NCBI GenBank assembly: GCA_029379385.1
Contig: CM055612.1
Coordinates: 12,090,001-12,154,000 of the forward strand
DNA length: 64,000 nt
Source of the DNA: Quillaja saponaria
Lineage: Eukaryota; Streptophyta; Magnoliopsida; Fabales; Quillajaceae
Direction: 5' to 3'
The translations under genes were made by a program, and so were the position numbers. Positions 9,902 to 23,695 of this stretch are shown piece after piece (position 1 is the stretch's first letter; the number at the start of each line of letters is the position of its first letter). The notes under the pieces were generated by a model, which did no database searches, was not told where the DNA came from, and saw only the letters and a program-made list of their open reading frames with translations.

Positions 9902-11148
9902 ATAGGAGAACGCAACGGCAGCAATAAGCTATAAGTGTTTATGGTCTCACTTGTTCCTGTCTCATGGACTATATTGTTACTTGACGCAGGGTGCATATAG
10001 AAAGATACTAAGACGTCATCTTTATTATTTGAAGTGTGCTTCTTCACTCTTGAATCTGGTTACTTCTGACTGCACTAACTATAGGATTTTCAGACTTGAG
10101 AATTTAGCTGGCCATATTTGTTAATTCTTTTTAACAACTTATCTGTTGAGGTAGACTTGGAATTGGGTTAAAACCATTTTGTGCTCTCATTGTTCATTCT
10201 GAGAACTTCTCTAGGGAGAACTAAATCCTTTTTGTAGATATGTGAGGAAATCGGGTGTAGTTATCAATTAAATGTTATCAAAGTATGAATTTTGAATGTA
10301 AAGAAAAAGGGAAAAAAATAGAAGAATTAGAAGATATTCATGGCTTATGCTGGTGTGATCTTTGTTTTATATTCTGTCTATTCTCATTTAACCTGTGTTT
10401 TTTTTTTCCACTGATCTGTTTACTTTGAAATTATTATTGATTTGCAATGCAAGTATATAATGAATTATACTGTTTATGTAGTTTCTAATGTCTACTTGTT
10501 CCTTGTGGTCTCTGCGATTTGAGAACACTTTCCAGACGTCAAATTTCATTGAGATTATGGATGGGCAGCAATTGGAAAAGTTCTGATTTTATTTTCAGTA
10601 TATTACAAAATTATTTTTCCTTTTTTCTATTTAATTAAGTCTTTAAATACATAATTGTTTTTTTAGATTGCTGAAGAATTAGTTTTTTTTTTTTTTTCCG
10701 TCTAAATAATACATTAGATTAGCAATTCCTCCATCCTTTCTATTTGGAGCAGCATAAGCAGAGTAAACCAATTGAAGATATGTAGTGCTGGATTATGCAT
10801 CAATGGTGGGAGGCTGGAGTGCTTTGAGACTCCAGCCGTCTTATTGTCCCTTTCCTCATATCTGGCTTCTGAATAGAAGAAAAACGATTCAAATGCAAGA
10901 ATTTCTTTAGTAAATGGATTACCACCGTTCTCCCTCTCCTCGGACCGTATATTTTCAATCCAGCCAGAAATGGCTGTATTAATACATTGATAAGGAAAGA
11001 AGACAATGTAAAAGTAAACTTCTAATAATAAAAAAGTCTAAGGAGAATTGATTGAAAACAAATTACACTACCAAAAAATAGTTGAGTTTTGGGAGAGAAC
11101 CGATCCATGGAGAGTAACATGCTGGAGTGGGCAGAGCACCAAAACTGG
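9902..11148. other. DREB2 3' flank; no further gene
   Basis: The first few hundred bases after the stop are probably 3' UTR. The rest is T-rich intergenic sequence with T-runs near 10399-10408 and 10683-10698. I see no coding frame. Confidence 0.5.
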
Positions 11149-11270
11149 GTTTTTATTTTTGTAAAAGAAAAATTTATTTGTTTTAGGATAAGTTTGGAAT
11201 AAATTAAAAGTTTTTATTTTTTTAAAAGAAAAATTTATTTGTTTTAGGATAAGTTTGGAATAAATTTATG
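11149..11270. repeat. 61-bp tandem duplication (2 copies)
   Basis: Copies at 11149-11209 and 11210-11270 differ at only a few positions. They are AT-rich, non-coding and recent-looking. Confidence 0.9.
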
Positions 11271-14200
11271 TGAGAGTTTAATTTAATTTAATTCAATTCA
11301 TTTTATTTTAATTTATTTTATTTTATTTTATTTCAATTATGTTTTAATATTTGAAATAAATTATTTAAGTAATATAATTCAAATTAATTAAATTGAATTA
11401 TAGTATTTGGAATATTATTATAACTAATAGAATTCATTTTATTTTAATATTTTTATAAAATTACCCTTTCATTAACAAATATATATATCCTATAAAAGCA
11501 ACTTAAATTATTGGTACAAGGTCTAATACATTATAAAAATGGAAGAGAAATGAAGAGAAGGGTAGAGGAAAGAAAGAAGGGAAGAGATGAGTTAAGATGA
11601 GCAATAAGGTAGGAAGAAGGGCAAGGGGTTGTGGTTTTTGAGATGTGAATATGAGGAGAGGTAAAAAAAGTAGTATACATGTATTTTTAATCTAATTGAA
11701 TTGAATTCTTAACAAATCACATCAATTTTGATGAGAATTCAAAATAAAAAATGTTATAAAAGCATGATTTACAATGAATTAAATTCTTATGAAATATAGA
11801 TATCAAACACAAGATTTTAATCAAAGTTCATTTAAAATGAATTGAATTTCACAATTTTTGTGATTTCAAACACACTCTCAAATGGTTTTTCTAAAGCTTT
11901 CCTCTTCTCTTTCTTAGTTTTTTTTTAATTTCAATCAAAGGAATCCTTTCTTCTCCAACTTCCAACACAAGATATTCGTTTTTTCGGTTTAATTTGAGCT
12001 TTAATTTCATGAGATTGGGATTTGTATTAGTAATTATATGAATTAGGATTTTCCTAATTTCACCTTTTTTAAATTAGAAATTTGTATATGTTTTTGCACT
12101 ATGTTATTGAATAGAACTAGATTTTCTCAAAATTTGAATTGGATTGAGATTGAGTAAATTGAATTAGATTTGGACTCATTTACATTTGCATTTATCTTTA
12201 ATTCAAATTTTTTTTACCCTTCAAATTATGTGTGAGGAAAGAAACAAGATGATGAGAAAAGCCTTTAATTCTTAACACTAATAAACATCCCCTTACAGAG
12301 GCATGTCTAGGCAAAGGATTGGATAACCAACCCTCCGTAACCCTGACTTTATCACTACTAAACACATATGACTCTCAAAACAATTGTATTTAAAACCAAA
12401 AAAAAAAAAAAAAAAAAAATCTTTACTTAATCAATTTTAAACATAAGCTAGTTACTAAATACATAATATTTATTGAAAATTTCAACAGATATTCCACGCA
12501 ATATAGAACATGCCCAAAACTTGAACAATATTTCTGTTCTTAAAAAACAACAACAAAGACCATAGAACCAAGGAGCTCCGCTCTGTTTCTCATTATAATA
12601 ACAATCAACTAGACTATTGCACAATATGAGACTAGACACCCTATAGCTCTAGTGTGACTGTAAACATTCAACCTTAACTTCAAGTATGAGATATTGAAGA
12701 ATTACCTTGCCACACGTCATCGACAAGTCACGAGCTTGTCAGTGATATATATACCAAAATCTTGTTACTAAAAAAATATATATATAACAACATAACACTG
12801 GTGAGTGCCAAGGACTTAATGAGCAAACAACGTACCCTAAGGGTACCAGTATCAATCAAAACATAAAAACATATATCATAAGTTAATCTTATGTAACTAT
12901 ATTCATGTCTTAATTCGATAGTACACGTACATACTTGTAATCAAACATAAAATCACAATTCCCATGATTCACAAGATAGACAAAGCAATCGAAATACTCA
13001 TAATTCACTATTCAAACTAAATAATCAAAACACTCAAATCATACAAAGGGCTAACTGAGTAACTCAACCCCGCACAACAGTATCTCCCTCCACTAGGCAT
13101 TTCTGCACAACATAAATTTATTCTTTGTACTTAATCCTTCCCACCAGGGCTGAGCACTTAAGTATTTTAAAACACTTATCAAAATCAGGATTTCTCAAAG
13201 TATCAAATTATAATATCCTAGGTGCACCTAGATTTCAATTCTGGAAATAAAATCATCTTAGAAAAAAATTCACTTCGTTGGCTCTTATCAACCACAAACA
13301 ATTTCAAACAAAATAATTCAAATAACTCAATAAAACACCGCACTTGTTTAAGTTTTATATATAAACAAATCTATTCAGATACACATATAATTACACATAA
13401 TAATTTGACAACCAAAGTGCATGTAATTCACTCACAAAGTTCAAGATTGAGACTCGTTGTTCCTTTAAAATTTTGAAGGTGTCGAAGTCTCCTTGACATA
13501 ACCTGGAGCTGAAAATCATCAATTCAAATATTGTTTAGTTTATGAACTTCATTATCATAATTTCCTATGTAACAACTTAATCAATAATTCTTGATTAATT
13601 AAGCTTCTCAATTCCATTTATATGAATTCAAAATTTTGAACTTTCAATTATCTAAGATTCTTTAAATTTAAAACATACTAATCTTAATTTACATATTTGA
13701 GTCTTAAACCTCCAATTCTAATAATTATACATACACTAAGAAATCGTATACCACTTATCAATTTAGCTTTACTTATACTCCAATTATTAATTTAACAATT
13801 ACTTAGCCAATTTTCACGTTTTCTAACTAACCATTTAACCAACAAAACTTATATAACCCAACCTTATAACATACCTTATAAATTTATATTATCTTACTTC
13901 ATGTATATGCTCATAAAAATACCTATTTTACAATGGAATGAAGAAAATTCTAATGCTCTTATACTAAGAAAATCTCACTTATTTAATTCAACTTAACTTT
14001 AATTACCTAGAATTTATCAAGTATTTGAGTTATATAATTTCACCATGCATACCATCAAAAATTCAAGTTTTCCTATTCTAATTCCTATAATTAATTTATA
14101 AATTTATTGCTTTCCATAACCCTCAATCACCCTTAACTAAAATTTGCATGGAGCCCTAAAGCTACTTCCAGTGTTTCATATGATATGCACTGTAGTTGTG

Positions 14201-15557
14201 AGCTACTAGGCCACGTTCTTGAATCCAGTCAACTCAAGCCCAATGTCCATGCCCTAACTCCTGATGTATATCTAATTGGAAGCATTTTATTCAATTTGTC
14301 TTCATCTCTCTCTATATATAAATGTGTATGTTTTATCTCTGAGCATGTTTTATGAATTCTTTTATACTAGCTTATACGTAAAAATGCCCTCCGTTATACT
14401 CTCTCTTGATATTTCCACGAATAAGCTTCTGGAAATTACTTGTAGGATTGCTCTAATAGAGATAACTACTTAGATGCTTGTTAAGTTCATACTATCCAGT
14501 ATATTCAATTTGTTATTCGATCTTAAGAGAAACTGTTGCCAAGGAAGTCAATAAGTTCTTTTTTTTTAATTTATTTTTCTTTTTCCATGTTTGCTATAAT
14601 ATTTTGTTTATTCATCAATTATCACATATTTTTATTAGAAACTTTGCATGAAGTTGATTTCAGGTTCTAATTGATAATTCATCCACTTCTTGGACAAATA
14701 TCTGGAGACATGCAGAAGTTGAAGGAGGATGTAAGTGAACTACAAAGAGTATTGAAGACTAACATGACTTGATCTTAGACATTAGTGGTATTTCTATAGC
14801 TAAAATTAGTGAGAAAAATAGAAATCAGAAATTGATTTTACCTATTTATAGTTTAGCATGTAATATTTTACACCAAAGTAGCTTCAAGACACAGAGTTCA
14901 CAGGAAGCAACCAATTCAGCCAACCCAATTTCTTACTAAGAAAATAGATGTCGGAGCCAAATTACAGGGCACAAAACCGCTGCCCCTACACCCTAATCAG
15001 ACTCAAAACACTTGCGGTAGTTGTGTTAAAGCTTGAAAAAAAGAAAAGGAACCAAGAGCAGGGGAAGCAACGAAAACAGCAGCAAGTGCTACCAACAGTC
15101 GAGAATTCCAAGCTGAATTTCAGCTTTTAAATCTTTCTAACCTCAACTACTACCACCAGCCAACAAAAGAAAAGAAGAAGCTCGCTAAAGAAGTGAAGAT
15201 GGCAGCTCACAAGGTAGTAACCCATGGCCACAAAAGAACCAAAACAGAGCAATATGTAGGAACAGAGTCACGGCAGATAAGCTTCCCCAAGAAAGAAAAT
15301 GTCCATGCAGTTTTAAAAGAAAGAAAGTTTAATTTAAAAAAAAAGAGAAAAGAGAGTCAAGCCCACTAGCCAAGAATAAATTCGAGGCCCAAAATTTATC
15401 TTTAACTTTAGTTTAAAATTGTTGGTGGTCCTTAATACTAAATATATACATATGAGTCATAATAATTTCCTAGTTGATATCTTGCTTTTATTCTAATTTC
15501 TCACAAGATGTACTTATCAATAAAAGTTAACAAAATACGTAACCAATATAATCTAAG
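11271..15557. other. AT-rich intergenic sequence, no gene recognised
   Basis: It opens with ATTTTATTTTAATTT-type simple sequence (11280-11340), followed by diverged sequence with poly(A) at 12399-12418. Short frames (13222-13476, 14276-14473, 14948-15130) lack recognisable motifs and have AT-driven composition. The 12640-14250 part has the look of old LTR-retrotransposon leader or LTR sequence, but no protein domain confirms this. Confidence 0.5.
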
Positions 15558-15953
15558 TGTAACATCCTAAAATATAGGTTAGATTACCGGTTTATAACAA
15601 TTTATTTTCTTGCTTATTTTCTTTTTATTTGCACATAGTTGCAGACCTCAAAAATTTAAATTTTAAGTCATTGATATAATAAAAAATAATAATTTTCTAT
15701 TTACATGTATATAGAAGTGTTTATATATATATATATATTGAATATGTACATTTATTAATTATTCCTTCACTTATTTAATTTACTTGGTTCACAATTTTAT
15801 TTACTTTACAATCACAAATTATACACGAAGTATATAAAATGTACACTAGGATAACATGTTTAGTTATCTTGTTATTTATTTAATTTGTTTATTTTATAAC
15901 AAAAATTTACATATTATGTTTAAAATTCAACTTCAAGTTGTCGGGTTATAACA
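15558..15953 (+). repeat. LTR-like fragment (TGTAACATCC...TATAACA)
   Basis: It begins TGTAACATCC, a frequent start of plant Ty3/gypsy LTRs, and ends GGGTTATAACA after 396 bases. The bases that follow (GTGTCATTGGTGGAAC) are only weakly primer-binding-site-like. I see no matching second LTR and no flanking direct repeat, so this would be a decayed or truncated copy. Confidence 0.35.
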
Positions 15954-17808
15954 GTGTCATTGGTGGAACAAACCCATTTAAAACAAATCAGTTTATTTTT
16001 TATTCTTTTAAGAAACGGTGTAATTTTGTTTGCTTTCCAAGATCTTTGTAGCATGTTGCTTTCCATGGGATTCGTTCTCGTTTTGGGAAGAGGTAAAAGA
16101 AGTTAACAAATTTCAAGCCTAATGAAAATATGACATGAAAGAGAGATAATAAGTAGTGGGTTACAAAATTTAATAATAAAAGATAAAAGATATGTCAAAA
16201 AGAATAAATAAGTGTGATTTAACCAATAACGGTTAGTTTAGCGGTCAAGATATAACGCGATCCCCTGGACAGCCCTTGTTGAGGAAGAAAGTATGATCAC
16301 GATCGAAGGAATCTTTAGTTTAGATCCCGATAAATGTGTGATGGGAATTTTTAATGTGTAGGATACTCTACTTACCAAACTCATGTCAATTATGAGCTGA
16401 ATAAAGTAATCAATGGATTTTTTATGGACGAATGAATTTTACAATGAAATATTAAAATATATTTATATTTTAAAATTTATATTTATTAGTGTATATCATG
16501 CATGCTAAGTTCAAGACTTCACTTGAGATAAAACTTCAGTAGAAGTGTATGGACAAAATTAATGACATAGCTAAAAAGGAAGCTCTTTTAGTGCATCAAA
16601 AGAAGTTTGGTGCTGGATGCCCCAAGGATGTGAATATCTGTAAAAATTGACAAAAAATTATAGAAACCCACTTAAATGGTTATCCTTCTTTTATTTTCAA
16701 ATGATGATACTACTTTGTTTATTCACGAATCAGTCCACTAAATTAGGTGACTCTACTTATTTTTTATTTTACAAATTAGTACTTTTTATTTTTTTTCTTA
16801 CACCTTTAAAATATTTTTTTTTCTAATTAAGATAAAATATTATAAGTCGTCTTTTATTTAATTTAATTTAATTGGTTAACAAGTAAATTAAATGTTTAAA
16901 AAGTTAAAAAATAAAATAAGACTAAGAGATTTTGAAATCAATAAGAATATAACACATAATAAAATGATAAGTCTCTAACCAATGAAATTAGGAGATTGAC
17001 TTGATTTGAAAATTCAAATTAAATTACAATAGAAACCAATAATAGATACCACATTTACTTAATATTTTCCAAAATGTTCAATAAGAAATTTTTTTAAAAA
17101 AATACAGCTAGTTTTCTTAATTGACTTAAATTATTCATGTCTATTTTGTAATATTTTTTAATTTTCTCTCTCTTATTCACATGATTTTTCCACATATTTA
17201 TTATTATTATTTTTTAAAATATTTTCTTTTCAAAAAGTTTTATGTTTTATGTTTTTTCACCTGTGATTTAAATGTAGCATTAATCTCAAAATTATTGTCA
17301 ACTAATTTAATTAATTATAAATTATGCATCATGTTCTTAAGATCATTAGTAATAGAGTATACAATTAGTGTTTATGATGTAAAATAAAATAAGACTTGTA
17401 TTTAATTCATGATTAATAATAAAATTCCAAATTAATTATTTACTAATATTTAGTTATGATTCATGCATTCTATTTTGAATATCATTATAGTGATATCATA
17501 TAATATCACTACTTATGATTTGGTATTAAATGCAACTAGTGTTTAATTTATGGTTAAGAATTAATTTTAAATGTAATCCTTATAAAATCCAATTAATTAT
17601 GATTTTTGCATTATTTTCCAAAGATCATTAATTATAGGTGATATGATCATGATTTATGCACTCTATTCATAAGATTAAATGCAATTTGTTTTTCATGATT
17701 AGGGACTATTTTCAAATTTAATCCTTAAAGAATCAAACTATATTATTTATGTACTATTTTTCCAAAAGAATTAATTATAAGTCATAAGAGTACTACTTAT
17801 GATTTAGA
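15954..17808. other. AT-rich intergenic sequence with diverged repeats
   Basis: No gene is seen. From about 17370 to 17808 phrases such as TTAATTATGATTT, ATTAAATGCAA and CATGATTTATGCA recur. They resemble an older, more diverged tandem series leading into the array that starts at 17809. Confidence 0.45.
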
Positions 17809-18709
17809 GATTAAATCACTATTGGTGCTCTTACAACCCTAAATCAATGATCTAGCTCATAAGTAGATTAAGATTGAAATTACTAAAAATAAAATCAATT
17901 ATTTGTTATTTTCATAATTATAATGACAAAATAGATCATTAGATATTAAATCACTATTAGTGCTTGATCTCACAACCTATCACCAATGATCTAGGATATA
18001 AATAGAATAAGAAAAATTATTAAAAAAATAATTATTAGTTATTTTCATAATTGTAATTACAACATGTCATTTAGGATTAAATCACCATTGATACTCTTTC
18101 AATCTAAAACCAATGATTTCATAAGTTTAAGAATGAGATTAAAAAAACATAAATCAATTTTTCTTTGCATAATTATAATAGCAAAACATGTCATTAGCGA
18201 TTAAATCGCTATTGGTGACCTAATAACCTATCACTAATGATATATGTCATAAAGTAGATTAAGAATAAAATTATTTATAAAAAATTCAATTATTCTTTAT
18301 TTTTATAATTACAATGACAAAATATGTCATTAGGGATTAAATCATTATTGATGCTCTTGCAACTTATCACCAACGATCTAGGTTATAAGTAGATTAAAAA
18401 TAATTTTTTTAAAAATCAATTATTCTTATTTTCATAATTATATTGACAAAATATATCATGAGGGATTACATCACTATTGGTGATCTAATAACCTATCACC
18501 AATGGTAAAAGTAATGAGAATATTAAGAATGAAAATGTTAAAAAAATAAAAATCAATTATTCTTTATTTTCATAATTATAATAAAATAAACACCATTAGG
18601 GATTAAATCACTATTGAAGTTATTATGACCTATCATCAATGATCCAGGTCATAAGTAGATTAAGAAACTATTAAAAAAAGTAATTGTTCTTTATTTTTAT
18701 AATTATTGT
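17809..18709. repeat. seven-copy diverged tandem array, unit about 124-137 bp
   Basis: Units begin with a GATTAAATCACTATTGGTG-type phrase at 17809, 17942, 18075, 18199, 18335, 18464 and 18601, giving spacings of 133, 133, 124, 136, 129 and 137. Each unit then has a TATCACCAATGATCTAGG-like segment, an AAGTAGATTAAGAAT segment, an A-run, ATTCTTTATTTTCATAATTAT, and finally ACAAAATATGTCATTAG. Copies differ by many substitutions and small indels, so the array is old. The last unit stops exactly at a CACTA transposon terminus. Confidence 0.85.
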
Positions 18710-19060
18710 CACTACAAGAAAACAAGTTGGTCGGTAATAACCCTAAGTTGGTTGGTAAAGATATGCCGATTAACTTTTAGTCCGTAATGGTTTGTCGCTA
18801 AAATTGTATGGGCAAACAGTGAAGTAATTACTGACCAACTATGAAGTAAGTCGGTAATTTTCATTAGTGTTTAGGAAAATACCGACCAACTGGTTGATTG
18901 GTAAAGCTATAGTTTTTTCAGAATTTTTAATTTTTTTTAATTTTCAGGTCTTTGTTAAGATCATATCTTCAGACGAGCATAATCAAGGTAGAAAAAAATC
19001 TCAGCTCCTGTATATTATATTACTAATTAAGTATCTCCAGCTAGTGAGAACCACTAAATA
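18710..19060 (+). mobile_element. CACTA (En/Spm) transposon 5' end
   Basis: The terminus reads CACTACAAGAAAAC, the canonical plant CACTA terminal inverted repeat. It is followed by subterminal repeats of GTTGGTCGGTAA / ACCGACCAACT in both orientations (18726-18905), as expected for TNPA-type binding sites. I could not find the opposite end (TTTTCTTGTAGTG) in the window or any transposase exon, so the element is truncated or its far end has diverged. The right bound is approximate. Confidence 0.7.
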
Positions 19061-20334
19061 AGCCTACTTAATCAGTAAGCCATTACTAATTGAATTAAAA
19101 TCTTACAACAACAAACATCATATAGGGAAAATGATTTTTAAGTAACCAAATATCTAAGAAATACTTAAGTAACTAAATTGAAATAAATAGATAAAAAGCT
19201 GGAACATACGACTTGTAGCCTTCAAAGCCTCCCTTGCTTATGGATGCTTGCATTTATCAAGATGAACCAGCAATAGCAACACCTTAAAAAAAGAAAAAGA
19301 AAAATTGCATTCAAACCTAGGACTCTACCATTTGTATCATTATTGTTAATATATTTCTCCACATAATTATTTCAACCACTGCACTAATACAAAAAGAGTT
19401 GAATAAAAAATTTGCATTCAAATTGATTCAGCTTAAAAGTCATATCCTGTTCACAAGTTTCATTCATAGATTCTTACCTTATTCCATAGTGATAGGAGTC
19501 CAATGATCCTCCTACCAACAGAAGTGGTCTCTTGCACACCTTAAAGCAGGTTTTCAAATATAAGTAACTTTTATAGCTAAAAAGTAATCTTTAAGATTTC
19601 AATCAAAACCATAATTACAAAACACTTGCAACTCACCAGAGTTACTTTCCTAATCCCATGCGTTGGTTGACAAAGAAAATATATCATGTTAAAGGCCAAT
19701 TTATGTTAAATCACTAGTTGAGCACTAACTTTGAATCAAGGAATGATTCTACAGCATAGAGAAGTTTACTCAATTAAACAATTTTCAACTCTTTTTTGTA
19801 GATTAATATCAATAGGAATAGATAAGAACAAGCATGATTAAACCTTAATATTCTGATCATCGCTACTAGAGCCATCAAGTTGATTGAGCAAGTCTAACAT
19901 CATTTGTTGTACCTCTCTATCTCCATTTACTTAATAGCAGTTAATGACAAAGGTACGTCATCAAAAAGCCAATTAATGAGTTAACCTCTTCAAATCCAAA
20001 AAATTCTAAGCTAAAGTCAAGCAGAAGTACATAAGAATACGACTGTAGGTAAAATAAGTATTTAGCATTACCTATTGTTTGCAAAATATTTTTCTATGGA
20101 GATTAGCTGAGGTGACTCAGCTAACTTCAAACCTCTTGATTCTCACATTCAAGCGATTTGACTAAGAAAATGACTTTGTTTCTTAGACAATAGGTTCCTA
20201 GGATACTAAAAAAAGCTCATAGTGATTTGGTACGAATAAAATGTAACTATTGGGCATAAATTTGTAAGGGAAAGCAATAAATAAGTGCGATAAATCAATA
20301 TAAAGAAATGCTGTAAATAAAGCAAGTAAAAAAA
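19061..20334. other. no gene recognised; may be CACTA interior
   Basis: Unremarkable AT-rich sequence with no frame over about 65 codons. It could be internal sequence of the CACTA element, but nothing in it proves that. Confidence 0.35.
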
Positions 20335-21158
20335 TGTTGTAAATAAAGCAATAAAAGCTGAATGTAAAATAAGAATTGAATTGATGTTGGATTATTATGT
20401 GTTTGGACATTGGAATACCTTACAAATGATAACTTTAGTCTCATTTATACAAGAAAACTAGATGTTAACCCACTAAGCCTATCTACCACGTTCTCCCTTA
20501 AATTTTTAACCAAGCATCCACCAACATAGGAGTAAAGTTAACAATCAAAGTGGGTTACAGCCCCTGTCAGCTGATCTACCCGAATTTTTAGCAACTAATT
20601 TCTATCTCAGCTAGTCCAAATAACAATTTTCTAGTGTTTCGTATCTCTAATATCCCTTAGAAATAAGGTTTAACCTTGAATGAGGTTTAGATGCACCAAA
20701 TTACCCTTGATTGGTCCAACTCGGCCGACTTAATAATTCTACTCAGCTGACAGATCCAATTTTGCTTCAACGAGTCCACAAGCCCAATAAATGTCCAAGC
20801 CTGTTAAGATACCAATTCTGAACTGATTTGGATAAGTCTTATCCTTATCCTTTCATTTGAATCATTCCCAGCAGCTATATCTTCTCATTTAATACATTTA
20901 ACAGAAAATATCTATTTTAATAGTATTCAAATCCAAGCCATTATCATTTCTTATCTCTAAATAACAATACTAGCTAGGGCTTGATTTCACTAACTAAGTG
21001 GCCCACTAAACAGGTCTTAGCCCAATTAGCTTTATTTGAGTTAGGCCTAAACTTAATTAGTTGACCCGGTCCATTAACCAATTGAAGTTCAACTGACTAC
21101 TCCAAACGAACTCGGCTCACACCTTACATATTTTTTAGTGTTAACACTTTGTCCCCCT
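20335..21158 (-). repeat. probable LTR with polypurine tract (minus-strand element)
   Basis: On the minus strand a purine tract AGGGGGACAAAG (21147-21158) is directly followed by TGTTAACAC. A sequence of about 810 bases then ends ...TTTACAACA at 20335, giving TGTT...AACA termini. This is the geometry of a 3' LTR. The interior is less AT-rich than its surroundings. No partner LTR was found and no coding domain lies upstream on that strand, so it is an isolated remnant. Confidence 0.35.
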
Positions 21159-21439
21159 GTATCATTTAGGTATGAATGCTTGAAATACCTAATTCGATGC
21201 ACCTTATCTCCTTTTCAAATTTGAATTCTTAGCTGCCTCAATGGATAAGCAGCTAATAAATCTTTCTAACCGACTCTCCGTCTTCCAAGGACTATTGCAT
21301 GTATTTACATTTGAATTTTCAAGATTCATGTTGGCTCTCTTATAATTAGCTGGCCTAAAATTCCTTTTATACACATCTTTAAACTAATGTTGAGGAAATT
21401 TATGTTAGTTAGTTTTTTTTTTTTTTTGTTAATAATATA

Positions 21440-23695
21440 CTGGTATATATTAAGTCTTGGTTATACCATATGGATCACTTGAGGAAGGTTTTATATATTT
21501 TTTGAAAAAATGTGCTCCTTGCTAAGAGAAATAAGTGCACATTTGGAAGCCTACAGATTAAGTACTTAAGGCTTATAACCAGTCCAAGGGGAGTGGCTGC
21601 TGTCTTGCTGACCCTAGGAAAATTGAAGCCATAAGTCAATGGCCAGTACCTAAGACAGTGAAAGACATGAGAGGATTTCTGGGTTTAACTGGGTATTATA
21701 GAAGGTTTGTGAGAGGCTATGGCAAAGCATGCAAGAATTTGACCATTTTGTTAAAAAAAATGAGTTTTAGTGGAACCAAGTAGTTGAGGAAGCCTTCCAT
21801 CATCTGAAACAACTTATGACTAAGGCACTAGTCTTGTCATTACCTGATTATAATGATACCGTTATTTTGGAAACAAGTTTCTCTAGGGTTGGAATTGGGA
21901 CTATGTTGTTGTAAAAAGAGCATCCTAAGCCTTTCTAAGCAAAGCCTTAGGGACTAGACATTTAGGCTTGTCTATATATGAAAATGAACTCATTGCAATT
22001 GTCTATGCAATGAATTGATGGAAGTAGTACTGGACTGGCAGAAACTTTGTAATCAAGATAGACCATCAAGCCTTGAAACACTTGTTGGAATAGAATGAGT
22101 GCAATGATATGTTACAGAAATGGCTACCTAAACTCATGGGATTGAACTATGAAATTTAGTATAAAAAAAGGGGAAGAAGAACATTATTGCAGAAACAGTT
22201 GTCTAGAGCAAGGGGTGGCCAAGAACAAGAAATTTCTTGTATTGTAATCTCAGTTGTGATAACTGATCTGCTAGAAAGAATAATGACTAGTTATCAATAA
22301 GATAGCAAGTTACCTAAGGCTAATGGCTAAAGTTAGTCAATGATTAAAAGGTCACAAATATTATGAGGTGGTTAATGATCAACTTAGAAGAAAGGGAAGA
22401 CTGGTGATATATAAAGACACTACCATAAGAAAGGACTTGTTACTTTTCCATTTAAGCGTCAATGGGGGCTATTCAACAGTGCACTCTATCTTAAGCATAT
22501 TGGGCAATCATTTTTATTAGAAGGGTATGCAAATAAAAGTGAGTAACTTCATCACAAGTTATGAAATCTATCAGAGGTTCAAAAATGAGACAATAGTATG
22601 TCTTAACCTGTTACAACCCTTGTCAATTCCTAACATAATATGGTAATCCATTTCTATATATTTCATTAATGGTCTTCTGCAATCTATGGCAAGACAGAGA
22701 TTTTGGTTATGGTGAACACACTTTCAAATTTTGCACACTTTTTGCTCTTAAGCACCCTTCTTATCAGTGGCCCAATCCTACTTGGCATAGGTATATAAAC
22801 TTCATAGATTGCCTGATGAAATAATCTATGACACAAATATTATCTTCATGTCCAAATTTTGGAAATAGTTCTTTAGACTACAACAGTCCAACTTCAACAC
22901 TCCACTGCTTACCATCCCTAGACAGATGGGCAGACTGAAGTAGTAAATAAGACATTTGAGACTTACTTGAGATACATTACAAGAGACTCTTCTAGGCAAT
23001 GGGTGAAATGATTGCCACTAGCTCAGTACTGGTACAATACAAGACACTACTCTATAATTAATATGCCTCTTTATGAGGCAATATTCTGTTAAAAGCCTCC
23101 ATGCCATGTGTCTTACACTAAAGCATACTTAAGCAATGATGTGGTGGATAGGTCATTCACAGCCAGGAAAGCTATCATCCCAATGCTCAAACACCACATA
23201 ACTAAGGCCCTAAACAGAATGAAGTTGCAAGCTAACAAACATAAAAATGAAAGGGAATTATGTGTAGGTGATTAGGTTTATTTGAAGCTCAAATCATTCA
23301 TACAATGTCTAGCAGTAGTTTCCATAAACTGTCAATAAAATTCTATGGGCCTTTTGCTATAACAACCAAGATAAGGAATGTAGCATATGCTTTGGAATTT
23401 TATGTTTATGCAAGAATCCACAATGTCTTCCATGTATTACTGCTTAAGCGGCATCATAGATAAACTACAGTACAACAATAGTTACCCAACTTTGATCTAA
23501 AGGCTATTTACTTTTAAAGTCAGTGGCAATCTTGGACAAAAGAACAATTAACAGAGGTAACAAGGTAATGGCACACGTATTTATGTAGTGGTAGAATTCA
23601 GGAAGGGAAAATTGTAATTGGGAGGATTTCAGTTTCTTAAAGGCTAAGTTTTTTCAATTCAATCCTTGAGGACAAGGCTAATTCTAAGGGAAGGG
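21440..23695 (+). mobile_element. degenerate Ty3/gypsy polyprotein (RT-RNase H-integrase)
   Basis: Fragments follow the gypsy pol order on the plus strand. HLRKVL, then KCTFG at about 21475-21550, match the end of reverse transcriptase. At about 21620-21720 the phrase [19 protein letters not shown] is the conserved RT/RNase H connection. At 21975-22095 come IYENELIAIVYAMN and IDHQALKHLLE (RNase H). Integrase-like sequence lies around 22900-23100, and HNVFHVLLLKRHHR (23411-23460) is the gypsy C-terminal VFHVSxLK motif. Stops and frameshifts occur throughout, so it cannot be expressed. A purine-rich tract (AAGGGAAGGGAA) near 23685-23698 precedes the likely 3' LTR. Confidence 0.85.
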
